A stretch of DNA of 33,903 nucleotides from Pseudomonadota bacterium (GCA_018242255.1 JAFECH010000366.1:1-33903); one strand, 5' to 3'. Shown: positions 17,453 through 25,830, numbered from the stretch's first letter. The notes: generated from the sequence alone by a model not told the origin. Made by a program: numbers and translations.

Positions 17453-18985
17453 ATGAAAGACATTATCGATGAGCTTGAGAAGCGCCGCGACAATGCCCGT
17501 CTCGGCGGCGGCCGCGCCCGCATTGACGCGCAGCATGCCAAGGGCAAGCTGACCGCTCGCGAGCGCATCGAGCTTCTGATGGACGAGGGTTCGTTCGAAG
17601 AATTCGACATGTATGTCGAGCACCGCTGCACCGATTTCGGCATGGAAAAGACGAAGGTGCCGGGCGACGGCGTCGTGACCGGCTGGGGCACGATCAACGG
17701 TCGTGTCGTCTACGTTTTCGCCAAAGACTTCACGGTGATGGGCGGCTCGCTGTCCGAGACGCACGCCAAGAAGATCACCAAGATCCAGGACATGGCGCTG
17801 AAGAACCGCGCCCCGATCATTGGCGTGTTCGACGCTGGTGGCGCGCGCATTCAGGAAGGCGTCGACGCGCTCGGTGGCTACGGCGAAGTGTTCCAGCGCA
17901 ACGTCCTGGCCTCGGGCGTCATTCCGCAGATTTCCGTCATCATGGGGCCGTGCGCCGGCGGTGACGTCTACTCGCCCGCCATGACCGACTTCATCTTCAT
18001 GGTGAAGGACACGAGCTACATGTTCGTAACCGGCCCCGACGTCGTGAAGACCGTGACGAACGAAACGGTCACGGCCGAAGAGCTGGGCGGCGCCAAGGTC
18101 CACACCACGAAATCCTCGATTGCCGACAAGGCCTACGAAAACGATCTCGAAGCGCTCTTGCAGATGCGGCGCCTGATGGACTTCCTGCCGTCGAGCAACC
18201 AAGCGGGCGTGCCGATCATCCCGTCGCGCGACAGCCCGGACCGCATCGACTATTCACTCGACACGTTGATCCCGGACAACCCGAACAAGCCCTACGACAT
18301 CAAGGAGCTGATCCTAAAGGTCGTGGACGAGGCGGACTTCTTCGAAATCCAGGAAGCATTCGCGAAAAACATCGTAACGGGCTTCGCCCGCATGGAAGGC
18401 GCGACTGTCGGCATCATCGCCAACCAGCCGATGGTGCTCGCGGGCGTGCTGGATAGCGACGCCTCGCGCAAAGCCGCGCGCTTCGTTCGCTTCTGCGATT
18501 GCTTCGACATTCCGCTTGTAACCTTCGTTGACGTACCGGGCTTCCTGCCCGGCACCGCGCAGGAATACGGCGGCCTGATCAAGCACGGCGCGAAACTGCT
18601 GTTCGCCTACGCGGAAGCCACCGTGCCGAAAGTTACCGTGATCACCCGCAAGGCCTATGGCGGTGCTTACGACGTCATGAGTTCGAAGCACATTCGCGGC
18701 GACGTCAACTATGCGTGGCCCACCGCCGAAATCGCCGTCATGGGCGCGAAGGGTGCTGCCGAAATTCTTTATCGGTCCGAGCTATCGGACCCGGCGAAGA
18801 TCCAGGCGCGCATCGACGAATATAAAAAGCGCTTCGCCAATCCGTTCGTCGCCGCTGAGCGTGGCTACATCGACGAGGTCATCACGCCATCAGCCACGCG
18901 TAAGCGCCTCTGCCGCGCACTCAACATGCTGCGCAACAAGACGCTCGAAAATCCCTGGAAGAAGCACGACAACATTCCGTTGTGA
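17453..18985 (+). CDS. pccB: Propionyl-CoA carboxylase, carboxyltransferase (beta) subunit
   Basis: Transfers the carboxyl group from biotin to propionyl-CoA, giving methylmalonyl-CoA; this feeds propionate and odd-chain or branched-chain carbon into the TCA cycle. Crotonase-like N and C carboxyltransferase domains are clear: [43 protein letters not shown] and [19 protein letters not shown]. The ATG at 17453 behind AAGGGG yields 510 residues, the standard PccB size; a longer frame from a TTG at 17384 is unlikely. The biotin-carrying alpha subunit is not in the window. A hairpin terminator follows at 19009-19053. Confidence 0.95.
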   Translation: MKDIIDELEKRRDNARLGGGRARIDAQHAKGKLTARERIELLMDEGSFEEFDMYVEHRCTDFGMEKTKVPGDGVVTGWGTINGRVVYVFAKDFTVMGGSLSETHAKKITKIQDMALKNRAPIIGVFDAGGARIQEGVDALGGYGEVFQRNVLASGVIPQISVIMGPCAGGDVYSPAMTDFIFMVKDTSYMFVTGPDVVKTVTNETVTAEELGGAKVHTTKSSIADKAYENDLEALLQMRRLMDFLPSSNQAGVPIIPSRDSPDRIDYSLDTLIPDNPNKPYDIKELILKVVDEADFFEIQEAFAKNIVTGFARMEGATVGIIANQPMVLAGVLDSDASRKAARFVRFCDCFDIPLVTFVDVPGFLPGTAQEYGGLIKHGAKLLFAYAEATVPKVTVITRKAYGGAYDVMSSKHIRGDVNYAWPTAEIAVMGAKGAAEILYRSELSDPAKIQARIDEYKKRFANPFVAAERGYIDEVITPSATRKRLCRALNMLRNKTLENPWKKHDNIPL

Positions 18986-19008
18986 GCGCGCGCTTTTTGC
19001 ATCGGCGT

Positions 19009-19053
19009 AAATTTTGGCCCGGCGTTCCGAGAGGAAATGCCGGGCCAAAATTT
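19009..19053. terminator. Bidirectional terminator between pccB and a convergent small gene
   Basis: A perfect 15-bp inverted repeat: AAATTTTGGCCCGGC (19009-19023) and GCCGGGCCAAAATTT (19039-19053). An extra TTCC/GGAA pairing lies inside the loop. It sits midway between pccB (ends 18985) and the minus-strand gene ending at 19068. The A/T-rich arm ends supply the T-tract on both strands. Confidence 0.9.
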
Positions 19054-19067
19054 ATAAGTTGAGAAAA

Positions 19068-19325
19068 TTAGAGATCAATCCAGATACCGTTGCGCCAATA
19101 GCCGTGACCTTCATGTTCACGCCAACGATAGTGTTCGTGGTCGTGATCTTTCCACTTCCAATCGTTGGGATATACTCGCAGATGTAGTCCCGGTTCATAA
19201 ACCCGGCGCTCCTTAACGTGCCAGCAATCGCCATCGCTGTTGCAAACGACTTCGGCTGACGCGCTCGTCGCGGCAAATGCCAACATGCTGGCTCCGAGAA
19301 AGGCAGCGGTTGAGATAGCCTTCAT
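19068..19325 (-). CDS. Small secreted protein, function unknown
   Basis: An 85-residue precursor. A signal peptide (residues 1-24, ending SATSASA-like at ATSASA) leads to a mature protein of about 61 residues. The mature part has two cysteines close together (VVCNSDGDCWHV), probably a disulfide, then a tyrosine-, tryptophan- and histidine-rich tail with WKWKDHDHEHYRW and GYWRNGIWI. AGGAG lies six bases before the ATG at 19325, which decides this start over the ATG six bases upstream of it. I have seen similar Cys-Trp-His small secreted proteins called hypothetical in Hyphomicrobiales. It shares a terminator with pccB. Confidence 0.75.
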   Translation of the reverse strand: MKAISTAAFLGASMLAFAATSASAEVVCNSDGDCWHVKERRVYEPGLHLRVYPNDWKWKDHDHEHYRWREHEGHGYWRNGIWIDL

Positions 19326-19492
19326 TGTCATCTCCTCTCGTTCTCTTGGAGTGGAAACCAAACGGGTTCGTGCACAGATGGTTTCAGACCTCCGAGAACT
19401 TTTCTCGACGCACTGCGATCTCGTTGGAAAGCGGAAGAAATTGGTTGGGCTCAACCAAGGCCGTAACGGCGAAGGTGCGCTTGCACGTTCTG

Positions 19493-20209
19493 TCAGATTT
19501 TGTAAGTGCCGCGAATCCGATCGAGGTAATCGACAAGATTAGGCTTGCCGTTGACGTAACCCGTTCCCGGCCATTGTTGCGGCTGGTCAGCGATATGGCG
19601 AAGCATCGCGTAAACTGACGCGTCCAGCGAACGCGGCTTGTCGCCTAGAAAATACGGATTGTCGCCCATGCGGTCTGAAATCGCATCAATGTCCGTGCGA
19701 AAACAATCGAGCACGGTTTCAGATCGTCTCCGCCCCATGCCTTGTCCGTCGAAGCCCGCGAGGATGCGTGCGCGAAATGCGTCCAATCCTGCCCGCATCT
19801 GCGGCGTAACCTCGGCGCCTTGAACGATAAAGGGGATATATGTTTCCCAACCTGGATCCGATCGCCATCGCGGTTCGATGACACCGCTCCAATAGAGGTG
19901 TTCTTCGATGAGACGGTTCCATGCGAGAGCGTTTGCCCTTTCCGAGAGCGAAAGATCCGCATCAAGCGGATCGCCGAACTTTCCCTGTAGGTACTTGATG
20001 ATGGTGTTGGAGTCGGCGACCTTCGTGCCGTCACTGTCGACGATATAAGGAAGTTTGCCGTGCGGCGCATCGATATCGATCCGCGCGAGGTCCTGCGATC
20101 GATGTTGGAACGGAATTCCCACGAAAGTCATGTAGGCAATGACTTTGGTGACGTACGGGCTGATGTCGGGCAGGCCCCACGCAGGCACGTAGCCATAGAC
20201 CGTGATCAT
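19493..20209 (-). CDS. Glutathione S-transferase-like protein (FAXC/metaxin type)
   Basis: A 238-residue cytosolic protein with the two-domain GST fold of the failed-axon-connections/metaxin group. The N-terminal thioredoxin-like domain (about 1-80) shows LPDISPYVTKVIAYMTFVGI, GKLPYIVDSDG and ADSNTIIKYL. The all-helical C-terminal domain runs to about 230 and contains FLGDKPRSLDASVYAMLRHI. The usual GST catalytic Cys/Ser near the N-terminus is not obvious, so catalytic activity is uncertain. GAGGGAAG precedes the ATG. It lies 25 bp downstream of the ParA-like gene on the same strand, so the two are probably co-transcribed. Confidence 0.82.
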   Translation of the reverse strand: MITVYGYVPAWGLPDISPYVTKVIAYMTFVGIPFQHRSQDLARIDIDAPHGKLPYIVDSDGTKVADSNTIIKYLQGKFGDPLDADLSLSERANALAWNRLIEEHLYWSGVIEPRWRSDPGWETYIPFIVQGAEVTPQMRAGLDAFRARILAGFDGQGMGRRRSETVLDCFRTDIDAISDRMGDNPYFLGDKPRSLDASVYAMLRHIADQPQQWPGTGYVNGKPNLVDYLDRIRGTYKI

Positions 20210-20234
20210 CGTCTTCCCTCAAGGTCGCGATTTC

Positions 20235-20900
20235 TTAGTGCGCTGAATAGGCACGATTGGTGGCGCGCACGTGTTGCAAGATCTTTTTCAACACACTGGC
20301 CATGAGTTCGTTGGCGCGTTCGTTGAGCGTCGCTTCCGACGTTTCGGTGATCGCGCGGCCGCGATTGTGTGCACGCCGATAGCCGAGGCGTTCGGGAAGC
20401 GAGCCGTTGAGTGGTTTAAATCCCGTTGTCTCGAGGTAATGCCGTGCCCAACGTTCTTCTTTCGCGTCGAGGATCCGGCACAGCGCGACACACAGCCGAT
20501 CTTTCGGCAGTCCCATCTGCTCCAGCTCATAGAGAAGCAGAGTCGTCGGATGGAGATCGTCCGAGCTGGTCCCTGTCGGCAGAACGATCAGATCCGACGC
20601 GCGTGCGATCTCGAACGTCTCGGGGGAGAGATGGCCCGGCGTATCGATGACGATCAGGTCAGCGTCGGACGTATTCTTCAATGCGTCGACGACTGATGAA
20701 AATGCATGCGCATCGATTTTACGAAGCGTGCGGCTCGTGGCGCGCGTTGTCGACCAGCGTACGGAAGTCTGTTGCCCGATGTCGAGATCGGCGAGCATGA
20801 CGCGCAGATCGCCTTGCGTTGCAACGACCGCAACGGCTCGCGCCAGCGTGCTTTTTCCCACGCCGCCTTTTTGGCCGATGATGGATAGAACGACAGGCAT
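20235..20900 (-). CDS. Orphan ParA/MinD-family ATPase
   Basis: Deviant Walker-type ATPase of the ParA superfamily, which positions DNA or protein cargo. The P-loop KGGVGKST with signature lysines K11 and K16 is at residues 11-18, the A' region is LADLDIGQQTS and Walker B is LIVIDTPGHL. At 221 residues it lacks the N-terminal helix-turn-helix of type Ia ParA and resembles small plasmid-type or orphan ParAs. No ParB with a DNA-binding domain is adjacent, and no centromere-like repeats were seen nearby. It is first in a likely two-gene operon with the GST-like gene. Confidence 0.88.
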   Translation of the reverse strand: MPVVLSIIGQKGGVGKSTLARAVAVVATQGDLRVMLADLDIGQQTSVRWSTTRATSRTLRKIDAHAFSSVVDALKNTSDADLIVIDTPGHLSPETFEIARASDLIVLPTGTSSDDLHPTTLLLYELEQMGLPKDRLCVALCRILDAKEERWARHYLETTGFKPLNGSLPERLGYRRAHNRGRAITETSEATLNERANELMASVLKKILQHVRATNRAYSAH

Positions 20901-21022
20901 GGCAATCCGCCAATCAGGACGTTCAGGACTGCTCTTAGGCTAGCTCCGAGTTTTAGGCCGGCCAAGCCATCTTTATCCGTCGGCGTGGCCACAGCTGTTA
21001 ATCTTTAACAGGAGGGGCAAAA

Positions 21023-21289
21023 ATGTCGAACGCCGCAACGGCATATCGCGAGGAGCAATCAAAATACTCAGTGCTCGGCGTCGGCTTCCTGGCAGGGCTC
21101 GCCGGGCGCAATCAAAAACGCCCGCGCCCGGCGGGCCGGCTCGCGGCGGGTGTCGCCGGGCGCAATCAAAAAACCCGTGCCCGGCGGCCGGCTCGCGGAA
21201 CGCGAGTCGCCGGGCACAATCGAAAAGCCAGACGCGATCAAAAAACGGAACCTAAAAACGCCGGTGTGCGTTCGCTATGCAGACATTGA
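21023..21289 (+). CDS. Small arginine-rich ORF over tandem hairpin repeats
   Basis: An 88-residue ORF with an excellent AGGAGG ribosome binding site (21010-21015) seven bases before the ATG, so the start looks genuine. The first ~30 residues include a short hydrophobic stretch YSVLGVGFLAGLAG. From about residue 27 the sequence is an 18-residue in-frame repeat beginning AGRNQK, AGRNQK and AGHNRK, encoded by the 54-bp tandem repeats. The rest is strongly basic. It could be a real small gene whose 3' part was overwritten by repeats, or a short leader frame extended by chance. No family recognised. Confidence 0.45.
   Translation: MSNAATAYREEQSKYSVLGVGFLAGLAGRNQKRPRPAGRLAAGVAGRNQKTRARRPARGTRVAGHNRKARRDQKTEPKNAGVRSLCRH
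21100..21217 (+). repeat. Tandem 54-bp hairpin repeats, same family as 8902-8985
   Basis: CGCCGGGCGC, CGCCGGGCGC and CGCCGGGCAC start at 21100, 21154 and 21208, an exact 54-bp period. Each is followed by a CAATC(A/G)AAAA tail. The second and third units have matching left arms, GCGCCCGGCG (21124-21133) and GTGCCCGGCG (21177-21186), giving 10-bp perfect outer stems. The third unit keeps the GCCG bulge and the inner stem CTCGCG-GAA-CGCGAG (21192-21206) seen at 8902-8940. The first unit has only its right half. Confidence 0.85.
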
Positions 21290-21307
21290 GCATCATGGAG
21301 AACCACA

Positions 21308-21487
21308 ATGGGCGGTAGCCTGATTTATTATGCGCTCGTTTTCTTGGTCGTTGCGCTTATTGCGGCATTTCTCGGTTTTGGCGGCTTGGCTGGAACAGCG
21401 ATGTCAGGTGCGCATCTGTTGCTGATGGTTGCCGTCGTGTTCGTGATTATCGGCCTGGTAGCTGGTGTGTTGCGACGCGGCGCGTAG
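21308..21487 (+). CDS. DUF1328 (YtjA-like) small membrane protein
   Basis: A 59-residue protein read directly from the sequence: it begins MGGSLIYYALVFLVVALI and ends with a basic LRRGA tail. Two hydrophobic helices flank a glycine-rich turn (FLGFGGLAG), the DUF1328 pattern found in many proteobacteria. The function is unknown, and the gene is often near stress genes. GGAGA lies seven bases before the ATG. A strong intrinsic terminator follows at 21520-21549. Confidence 0.85.
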   Translation: MGGSLIYYALVFLVVALIAAFLGFGGLAGTAMSGAHLLLMVAVVFVIIGLVAGVLRRGA

Positions 21488-21519
21488 ATAAGCCGTCGAT
21501 ATAGGGCGGCAGCAATTCC

Positions 21520-21549
21520 GGCCCCGGTGCTTAGGTACCGGGGCCTTTT
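21520..21549 (+). terminator. Intrinsic terminator after the DUF1328 gene
   Basis: GGCCCCGGT (21520-21528), an eight-base loop and ACCGGGGCC (21537-21545) are followed by TTTT. The reverse strand has no T-run, so it acts on the plus strand only. It prevents read-through into the convergent methyltransferase gene. Confidence 0.9.
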
Positions 21550-21558
21550 GCCGTTCAT

Positions 21559-22419
21559 TTACTTCGGCACCATAAGCGCGTAGCCCGCCGCATTCTTGAA
21601 ATTCTGCCGCTCGGCAGACGAGACCAGCGCGCGAGCTATCGTGGCGATCAATGCAAGGAACGGCATCCGTATTTTGCGGCCCAGGCGATCGCCTTCCTCG
21701 CCGAAATAGCGAATTTCCTCACGGTGCCAACCGTGTTGTTCGAAGAAGCCGAACCAGTCGGTCGGGCGGAATAAAAAGGGCGCATTCTGCATTTTGTCCG
21801 ACATCATCCGCTCGCGGTACTTGAGCAGCTGAGGCGAAAGATAGTCGACGATCCAGTACGCCGCATGATTGAGCGAACGCAGATCGTCTGCCAGAGCTCC
21901 GGCGGCGTCCAGTGACAGATACGGAACCACGCCCTCCGTCAGAACCAGAAATTTCTGCGATTTCGCGTTGACGTCACTGAGCACGGACTTGCGTTCCTCA
22001 TCGTTGGCAAGATCGCATTTCACGCGTTGCAACCCGAAGCGCGGCTTTTCTTGTGAGAGCAAGTTTTCCTTGTAATCGATCATTGCCGGATAATCGGCTT
22101 CGATCCAATGCAGCTTCGGCGGAAGGTCCATCCGGTATGGCCGCGTATCAAGACCCGCGCCGAGATTGAGCACCGTGTCGACGCCGCGTCCGACCGCACC
22201 CTTAACGAATTCATCAATGATGCGTGTGCGGACGGCGACGACCCACTCCGTCAAAAACGGTCGTGGCATGGCTTCGGCGATGCTCCGGCCGCGGTCGCCT
22301 GCCAGCACTGCGGCGAGCGGATCGTGAAAGAGCGCGTTCGAGCGTTTGCTTTCGATGCCCCGGTAATGCGCGACCCAGAATGCCGTATCTGAAACGTTTT
22401 CGATCATTGCGTTTGCCAC
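21559..22419 (-). CDS. Class I SAM-dependent methyltransferase (PPM1/LCMT-like family)
   Basis: O-methyltransferase of the leucine carboxyl methyltransferase-like family (TIGR00027/PPM1 type), common in actinobacteria and proteobacteria and usually without a known substrate. The SAM-binding motif VLNLGAGLDTRPYRMDLP sits near residues 83-100. LHWIEADYP (acidic ribose-binding residue) and LTEGVVPYL follow as family motifs. The start is GTG at 22419 behind GAGGA; an ATG four codons later is possible. It lies 70 bp downstream of the frameshifted SDR on the same strand. Confidence 0.87.
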   Translation of the reverse strand: MANAMIENVSDTAFWVAHYRGIESKRSNALFHDPLAAVLAGDRGRSIAEAMPRPFLTEWVVAVRTRIIDEFVKGAVGRGVDTVLNLGAGLDTRPYRMDLPPKLHWIEADYPAMIDYKENLLSQEKPRFGLQRVKCDLANDEERKSVLSDVNAKSQKFLVLTEGVVPYLSLDAAGALADDLRSLNHAAYWIVDYLSPQLLKYRERMMSDKMQNAPFLFRPTDWFGFFEQHGWHREEIRYFGEEGDRLGRKIRMPFLALIATIARALVSSAERQNFKNAAGYALMVPK

Positions 22420-22489
22420 GGGAATATCCTCGAACCAGTAAATTGCCGAGCGGCATAAGCCGCGATTGCGTCAGAGCTGCGACCGCGCG

Positions 22490-23252
22490 CTAGACGTAAA
22501 TCATCTTCACGCTCATACCCCCGTCGATGGTGATGTTTTGGCCGGTCATGAAACCCGCGTCATTTGCGAGAAATAGACACGCCTTGGCGATGTCGTCCGG
22601 CACCCCGACGCGGCGCACCGGATGCTGCGCTTTATCGGCGTCCGAATGATGCGGGGTTTCTGCGCGACCCGAATATTGCCAGTCTGCGGTCTCGATCCAC
22701 CCAGGACTGATCGCGTTGACGCGAATACCATAGCCGCCAAGGCTGATGGCCATGCCGTTATGTCAGCGCAATGATGGCGCCTTTCGAAGCCGTGTAGGCT
22801 TCGGTGTTTGCCTCTGACATGAAGGCTCGTGTCGATGCGATATTGATGATCGCTCCGCCGCGCTTTTTCTTGACGAGTTCACGTCCAACGGCTTGCGCGC
22901 AGAGTACGGCGCCACGGACGTTGACCGCTTGCACGTGATCGAAGTCTTCAATCGCCAATTCCAGAAACGGCTTGTTGGCGTTAATGCCGGCATTGTTGAC
23001 GAGCACGTCCGGACAGCCGAGTTCTGCGACTGTGCGGGCAATCCAGCGGTTCACGTCCTCCACGCGTGACGTGTCCGCCCGTTCGTACAGGGCGCGGCCG
23101 CCGAGCCCGCGGATGTGTTCGACGCATTCGTTGCCCGCGTCTGCAGCCGGGTCCGCGATGGAAACCGCATAGCCCGCTGCAGCGAACGCATACGCGATTC
23201 CGCGTCCGATGCCTTGTCCGCCCCCGGTAATCGCGACGACTTTTGCGTCCAT
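22490..23252 (-). pseudogene. Short-chain dehydrogenase/reductase interrupted by a frameshift
   Basis: Two frames together make one classical SDR. The upstream part (23252 to ~22758) has TGGGQGIGRG, the NNAG motif (DVLVNNAGINANKP) and the catalytic Ser-Tyr-Lys region (NIASTRAF, YTASKGA). It stops at TAA after ALT. The downstream part (from ~22753) resumes with MAISLGGYGIRVNAISPGW and ends at TAG. At the junction seven bases separate ACA and ATG where six would keep the frame, a net +1. Removing one base gives a continuous ~250-residue protein. Active-site residues are intact, so this is either a recent mutation or a sequencing error. Confidence 0.85.
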
Positions 23253-23409
23253 ATCCTACCGTCCTGGTGTAAGCCTCGGATTGCAACCTCAATGAAGTGG
23301 CAACGTGCGAAAAGGCAAGGCGTTGCACGCGCCATGCAAACGCCGCAAGCGCTGACGATAGCAGTTGGCACGGAGATCCGTTCACACATTGGAACCTGCG
23401 GGGAGGACC

Positions 23410-24405
23410 ATGGCGCAGCCAGTCGCAATCGTGTTCGTTCACGGCATTCATACGTTTGCGCCGGGGTATCACGCGGACATGCAGGCCGCAATCGAAGCAC
23501 GCCTGCCCAAGCGCGTGCGCGATGTCGCGACATTCCGGTCCGCCTTTTGGGCTGAGCGCGTGCGTCAGCGGCAAAAGGAATACCTCGATGAAGTTGCAAA
23601 GAACCGCCTCTTCCCGGTAACGCCGTATCGCAGTTTGGTCGTGCAGGGGCTGGGTGATGCGGCGGCCTATCAGAAGACAAAGAGCTTCCGCAACTCCTGC
23701 TACTATGAAATCCAGTCTGATATCCGCGCTGTGCTTGAAGCGCTCGATGCCGAAGGACAGCCCGACCGGCCGCTGATTTTCATTGGTCACTCGCTCGGAT
23801 GTCACATCATCTCGTCGTTCATCTGGGACGTAAACACGATCAAGAGCTGGGACGACGCGCGCCTCGCACAAGAGGGCGATGATGTACGCGAGTTCGCCGA
23901 TTACTTGAAAAACGGCTCGCCTTTCCGCCGCCTCGATACGCTTGCAGGCTTAGTGATGATGGGCTCCAACATGCCGCTTTTCACGTTCACATTCGGACCG
24001 AGCCGCATTCTGCCGATCACGACGTCGCGCGATCCAAACACCGCACCGGCTTTTCCCGGCAGACAGCTTGATGCCGACATGCGAGCGCGCACGCGATGGC
24101 TCAATTATTACAGTCGCAACGATCTGCTGGGCTATCCGCTGAAGCCGCTTAATGAAGCCTATGCGAACGAGCCGTTGCTCGAAGACATCGAGGTTGCTTC
24201 GGAAGGCATGCTGCTCCGCGGAGTTGGTTACCTGTCGCAGCCGATGGTCGCCTATCATGCCCATACCGGGTACTGGAGCAACCGCCGCGTCATCCGAGGC
24301 GCAGCCGATTTGATTGTCTCCCTTGCAACGGCGGGTGAGCCCGTGCGCAAGCACAGGTTTGCCTTCTGGCGACGGCCGGAAGAAGAACTGGCGGTCATCT
24401 CCTAG
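23410..24405 (+). CDS. Alpha/beta-hydrolase fold protein
   Basis: A 331-residue probable cytosolic hydrolase. The oxyanion-hole strand VAIVFVHGIHTF is at residues 5-16 and the nucleophile elbow IGHSLGCHII around S128. The acid and histidine of the triad are not certain from reading. The overall plan, with an HG turn at the very start and an extended cap, resembles serine esterases or lipases of unknown substrate. The ATG at 23410 has a GGGAGGA site directly upstream; an in-frame start at 23365 would add 15 unlikely residues. It ends 11 bp from the convergent P450 stop. Confidence 0.78.
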   Translation: MAQPVAIVFVHGIHTFAPGYHADMQAAIEARLPKRVRDVATFRSAFWAERVRQRQKEYLDEVAKNRLFPVTPYRSLVVQGLGDAAAYQKTKSFRNSCYYEIQSDIRAVLEALDAEGQPDRPLIFIGHSLGCHIISSFIWDVNTIKSWDDARLAQEGDDVREFADYLKNGSPFRRLDTLAGLVMMGSNMPLFTFTFGPSRILPITTSRDPNTAPAFPGRQLDADMRARTRWLNYYSRNDLLGYPLKPLNEAYANEPLLEDIEVASEGMLLRGVGYLSQPMVAYHAHTGYWSNRRVIRGAADLIVSLATAGEPVRKHRFAFWRRPEEELAVIS

Positions 24406-24416
24406 AAGGCAAGCAA

Positions 24417-25769
24417 TCAACGGCGCGCCAGCGTAGTCGGCATGCCGAACTTCGGCGGCAACGTGATTTGCGGCATGATGTCGATCACTGCGTCCGGGTC
24501 CAGCGTAAACTTGAACTGCTGCCCGACCGTCGCCAGAACGATGGCGGCTTCCATCAGCGCAAAGTGCACGCCGATACAAAGCCGCTGCCCGCCGCCGAAC
24601 GGGTAGTAGGCGAACTTCGGCAATCGCGACGCCAGTCCGTCGAGCCATCGTTCGGGAAGAAACCGCTCGGGCTCGGGAAAATACTTCGGGTCGCGGTGGT
24701 TGACCCACTGGCTCATCAGCACCGTGTAGCCTTTCTTGACCCGGTAGCCACCAAGTTCGAGATCAGTCGTCGCCTCGCGTCCAATGACGTAGACGGGCGG
24801 AAAGAGCCGCATCGCCTCGTTGATGACGGCCGCGGTATACGTCAGCCCTGGCAGATCGCTGGCACGCGCCGCGCGTCCGCCCAGAACACGCTTCCATTCG
24901 GAGACAAGCTTCTGCTCGACGTCGGGGTGCTGCGACAGCAGATACCAGCTCCACGTCAAGGTTAGCGCCGTCGTCTCGTGGCCCGCGAGGTAGAGCGTCA
25001 TCGCTTCGTCGCGAAGCTGTTGCGCGGTCATTTGGGTGCCGTCTTCGCGCTGCGCGGCGATCATCGTCGATAGTAGATCGTTGCCGGGTGGGGCGGCCTG
25101 CTTTTGCGCGATGAATCCGTCGATGACTGCATTGACGTCGGCGATCGCCCGTTTGAGGCGCTGGTTGGCGGGCGTCGGCACCGCGAGTGGCACCTGATAT
25201 AAAGCGTCGAGACGACGTGTCAGAAGCTCGAACGTCAGCCGCAGACTTTCGTCGACGCGCACGCGGTCGCCGTGATCGTCGAGACCGAACAGCGTCTTCA
25301 GCGCAATGGCGCTCGTTAACGCGCTGAACTCGAATGCGATGTCGACGGCGGCTCCAGGCTTCCACTTCGCAAGCATCGCTTCCGTCAGCTCCGCCATGAC
25401 GGGTGCGTACGATAGAACTTGCGTCTTGAGGAACGCAGGCTGTAGCAGGCGCCGTTGCGTCAGCCAAAAATCACCCTCGCTTGTAACGAGGCCATTGCCC
25501 AGCACCGGCTTGAACGTCCGCGCGCCGAAGTGCTTGATGTAGGAACGCGCGTCGGTAACGAGTACCTGCTGGATGAGTTCGGGATCGCTGACGAGAAACA
25601 TCCGCCATCGTCCGACGCGGAAGCTCGCGATTGGTCCGTAAGTCTGCGCGAGTTTCAGAAAAAAGTCGACGCGTCGCGGTCCGATCTGCGAGAGGTTGCC
25701 GCCGATCAACGTGCCTTTCGGTCCAGGCGGCAGGCCCTTGTGTAGCGTGGCCGTATGTGTCGTTGCCAT
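24417..25769 (-). CDS. Cytochrome P450 monooxygenase
   Basis: Soluble bacterial P450 (450 residues, no N-terminal anchor). The I-helix oxygen-binding motif AGHETTA, the K-helix ExxR (NEAMRL) and the heme-ligand loop FGGGQRLCIG with Cys398 are all intact. The sequence resembles CYP families related to fatty-acid or terpenoid hydroxylases more than CYP101-like enzymes, but the substrate is unknown. No ferredoxin or reductase gene is adjacent, so electrons must come from elsewhere. The Shine-Dalgarno sequence is weak; an inverted repeat lies 62 bp upstream of the start. Confidence 0.95.
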   Translation of the reverse strand: MATTHTATLHKGLPPGPKGTLIGGNLSQIGPRRVDFFLKLAQTYGPIASFRVGRWRMFLVSDPELIQQVLVTDARSYIKHFGARTFKPVLGNGLVTSEGDFWLTQRRLLQPAFLKTQVLSYAPVMAELTEAMLAKWKPGAAVDIAFEFSALTSAIALKTLFGLDDHGDRVRVDESLRLTFELLTRRLDALYQVPLAVPTPANQRLKRAIADVNAVIDGFIAQKQAAPPGNDLLSTMIAAQREDGTQMTAQQLRDEAMTLYLAGHETTALTLTWSWYLLSQHPDVEQKLVSEWKRVLGGRAARASDLPGLTYTAAVINEAMRLFPPVYVIGREATTDLELGGYRVKKGYTVLMSQWVNHRDPKYFPEPERFLPERWLDGLASRLPKFAYYPFGGGQRLCIGVHFALMEAAIVLATVGQQFKFTLDPDAVIDIMPQITLPPKFGMPTTLARR

Positions 25770-25830
25770 CGACGCGCTCTTGTCCGGCTCCGAAATTTCG
25801 AGAACGTGCCCCGAAAAATCTTGAGATGGA

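Noticed and set aside
17405-18202. Open frame antisense to pccB (265 codons)
   Set aside because: Shadow of pccB; composition is typical of reverse-frame translation and no motif is present.
10465-20900. ParA/ParB partition system from the ParB-like gene (10465) and the ParA-like gene (20235)
   Set aside because: They are ~9 kb apart on opposite strands, the ParB-like protein lacks a DNA-binding domain, and no parS-like sites were seen.
21100-21217. CRISPR-like tandem array
   Set aside because: The units are hairpin repeats in direct tandem with a constant 54-bp period and no unique spacers; no cas genes are near.
22740-22765. Programmed frameshift in the SDR gene
   Set aside because: No slippery heptamer or downstream stem was seen at the junction, and a +1 event with an adjacent TAA in an ordinary SDR is more simply a mutation or sequencing error.
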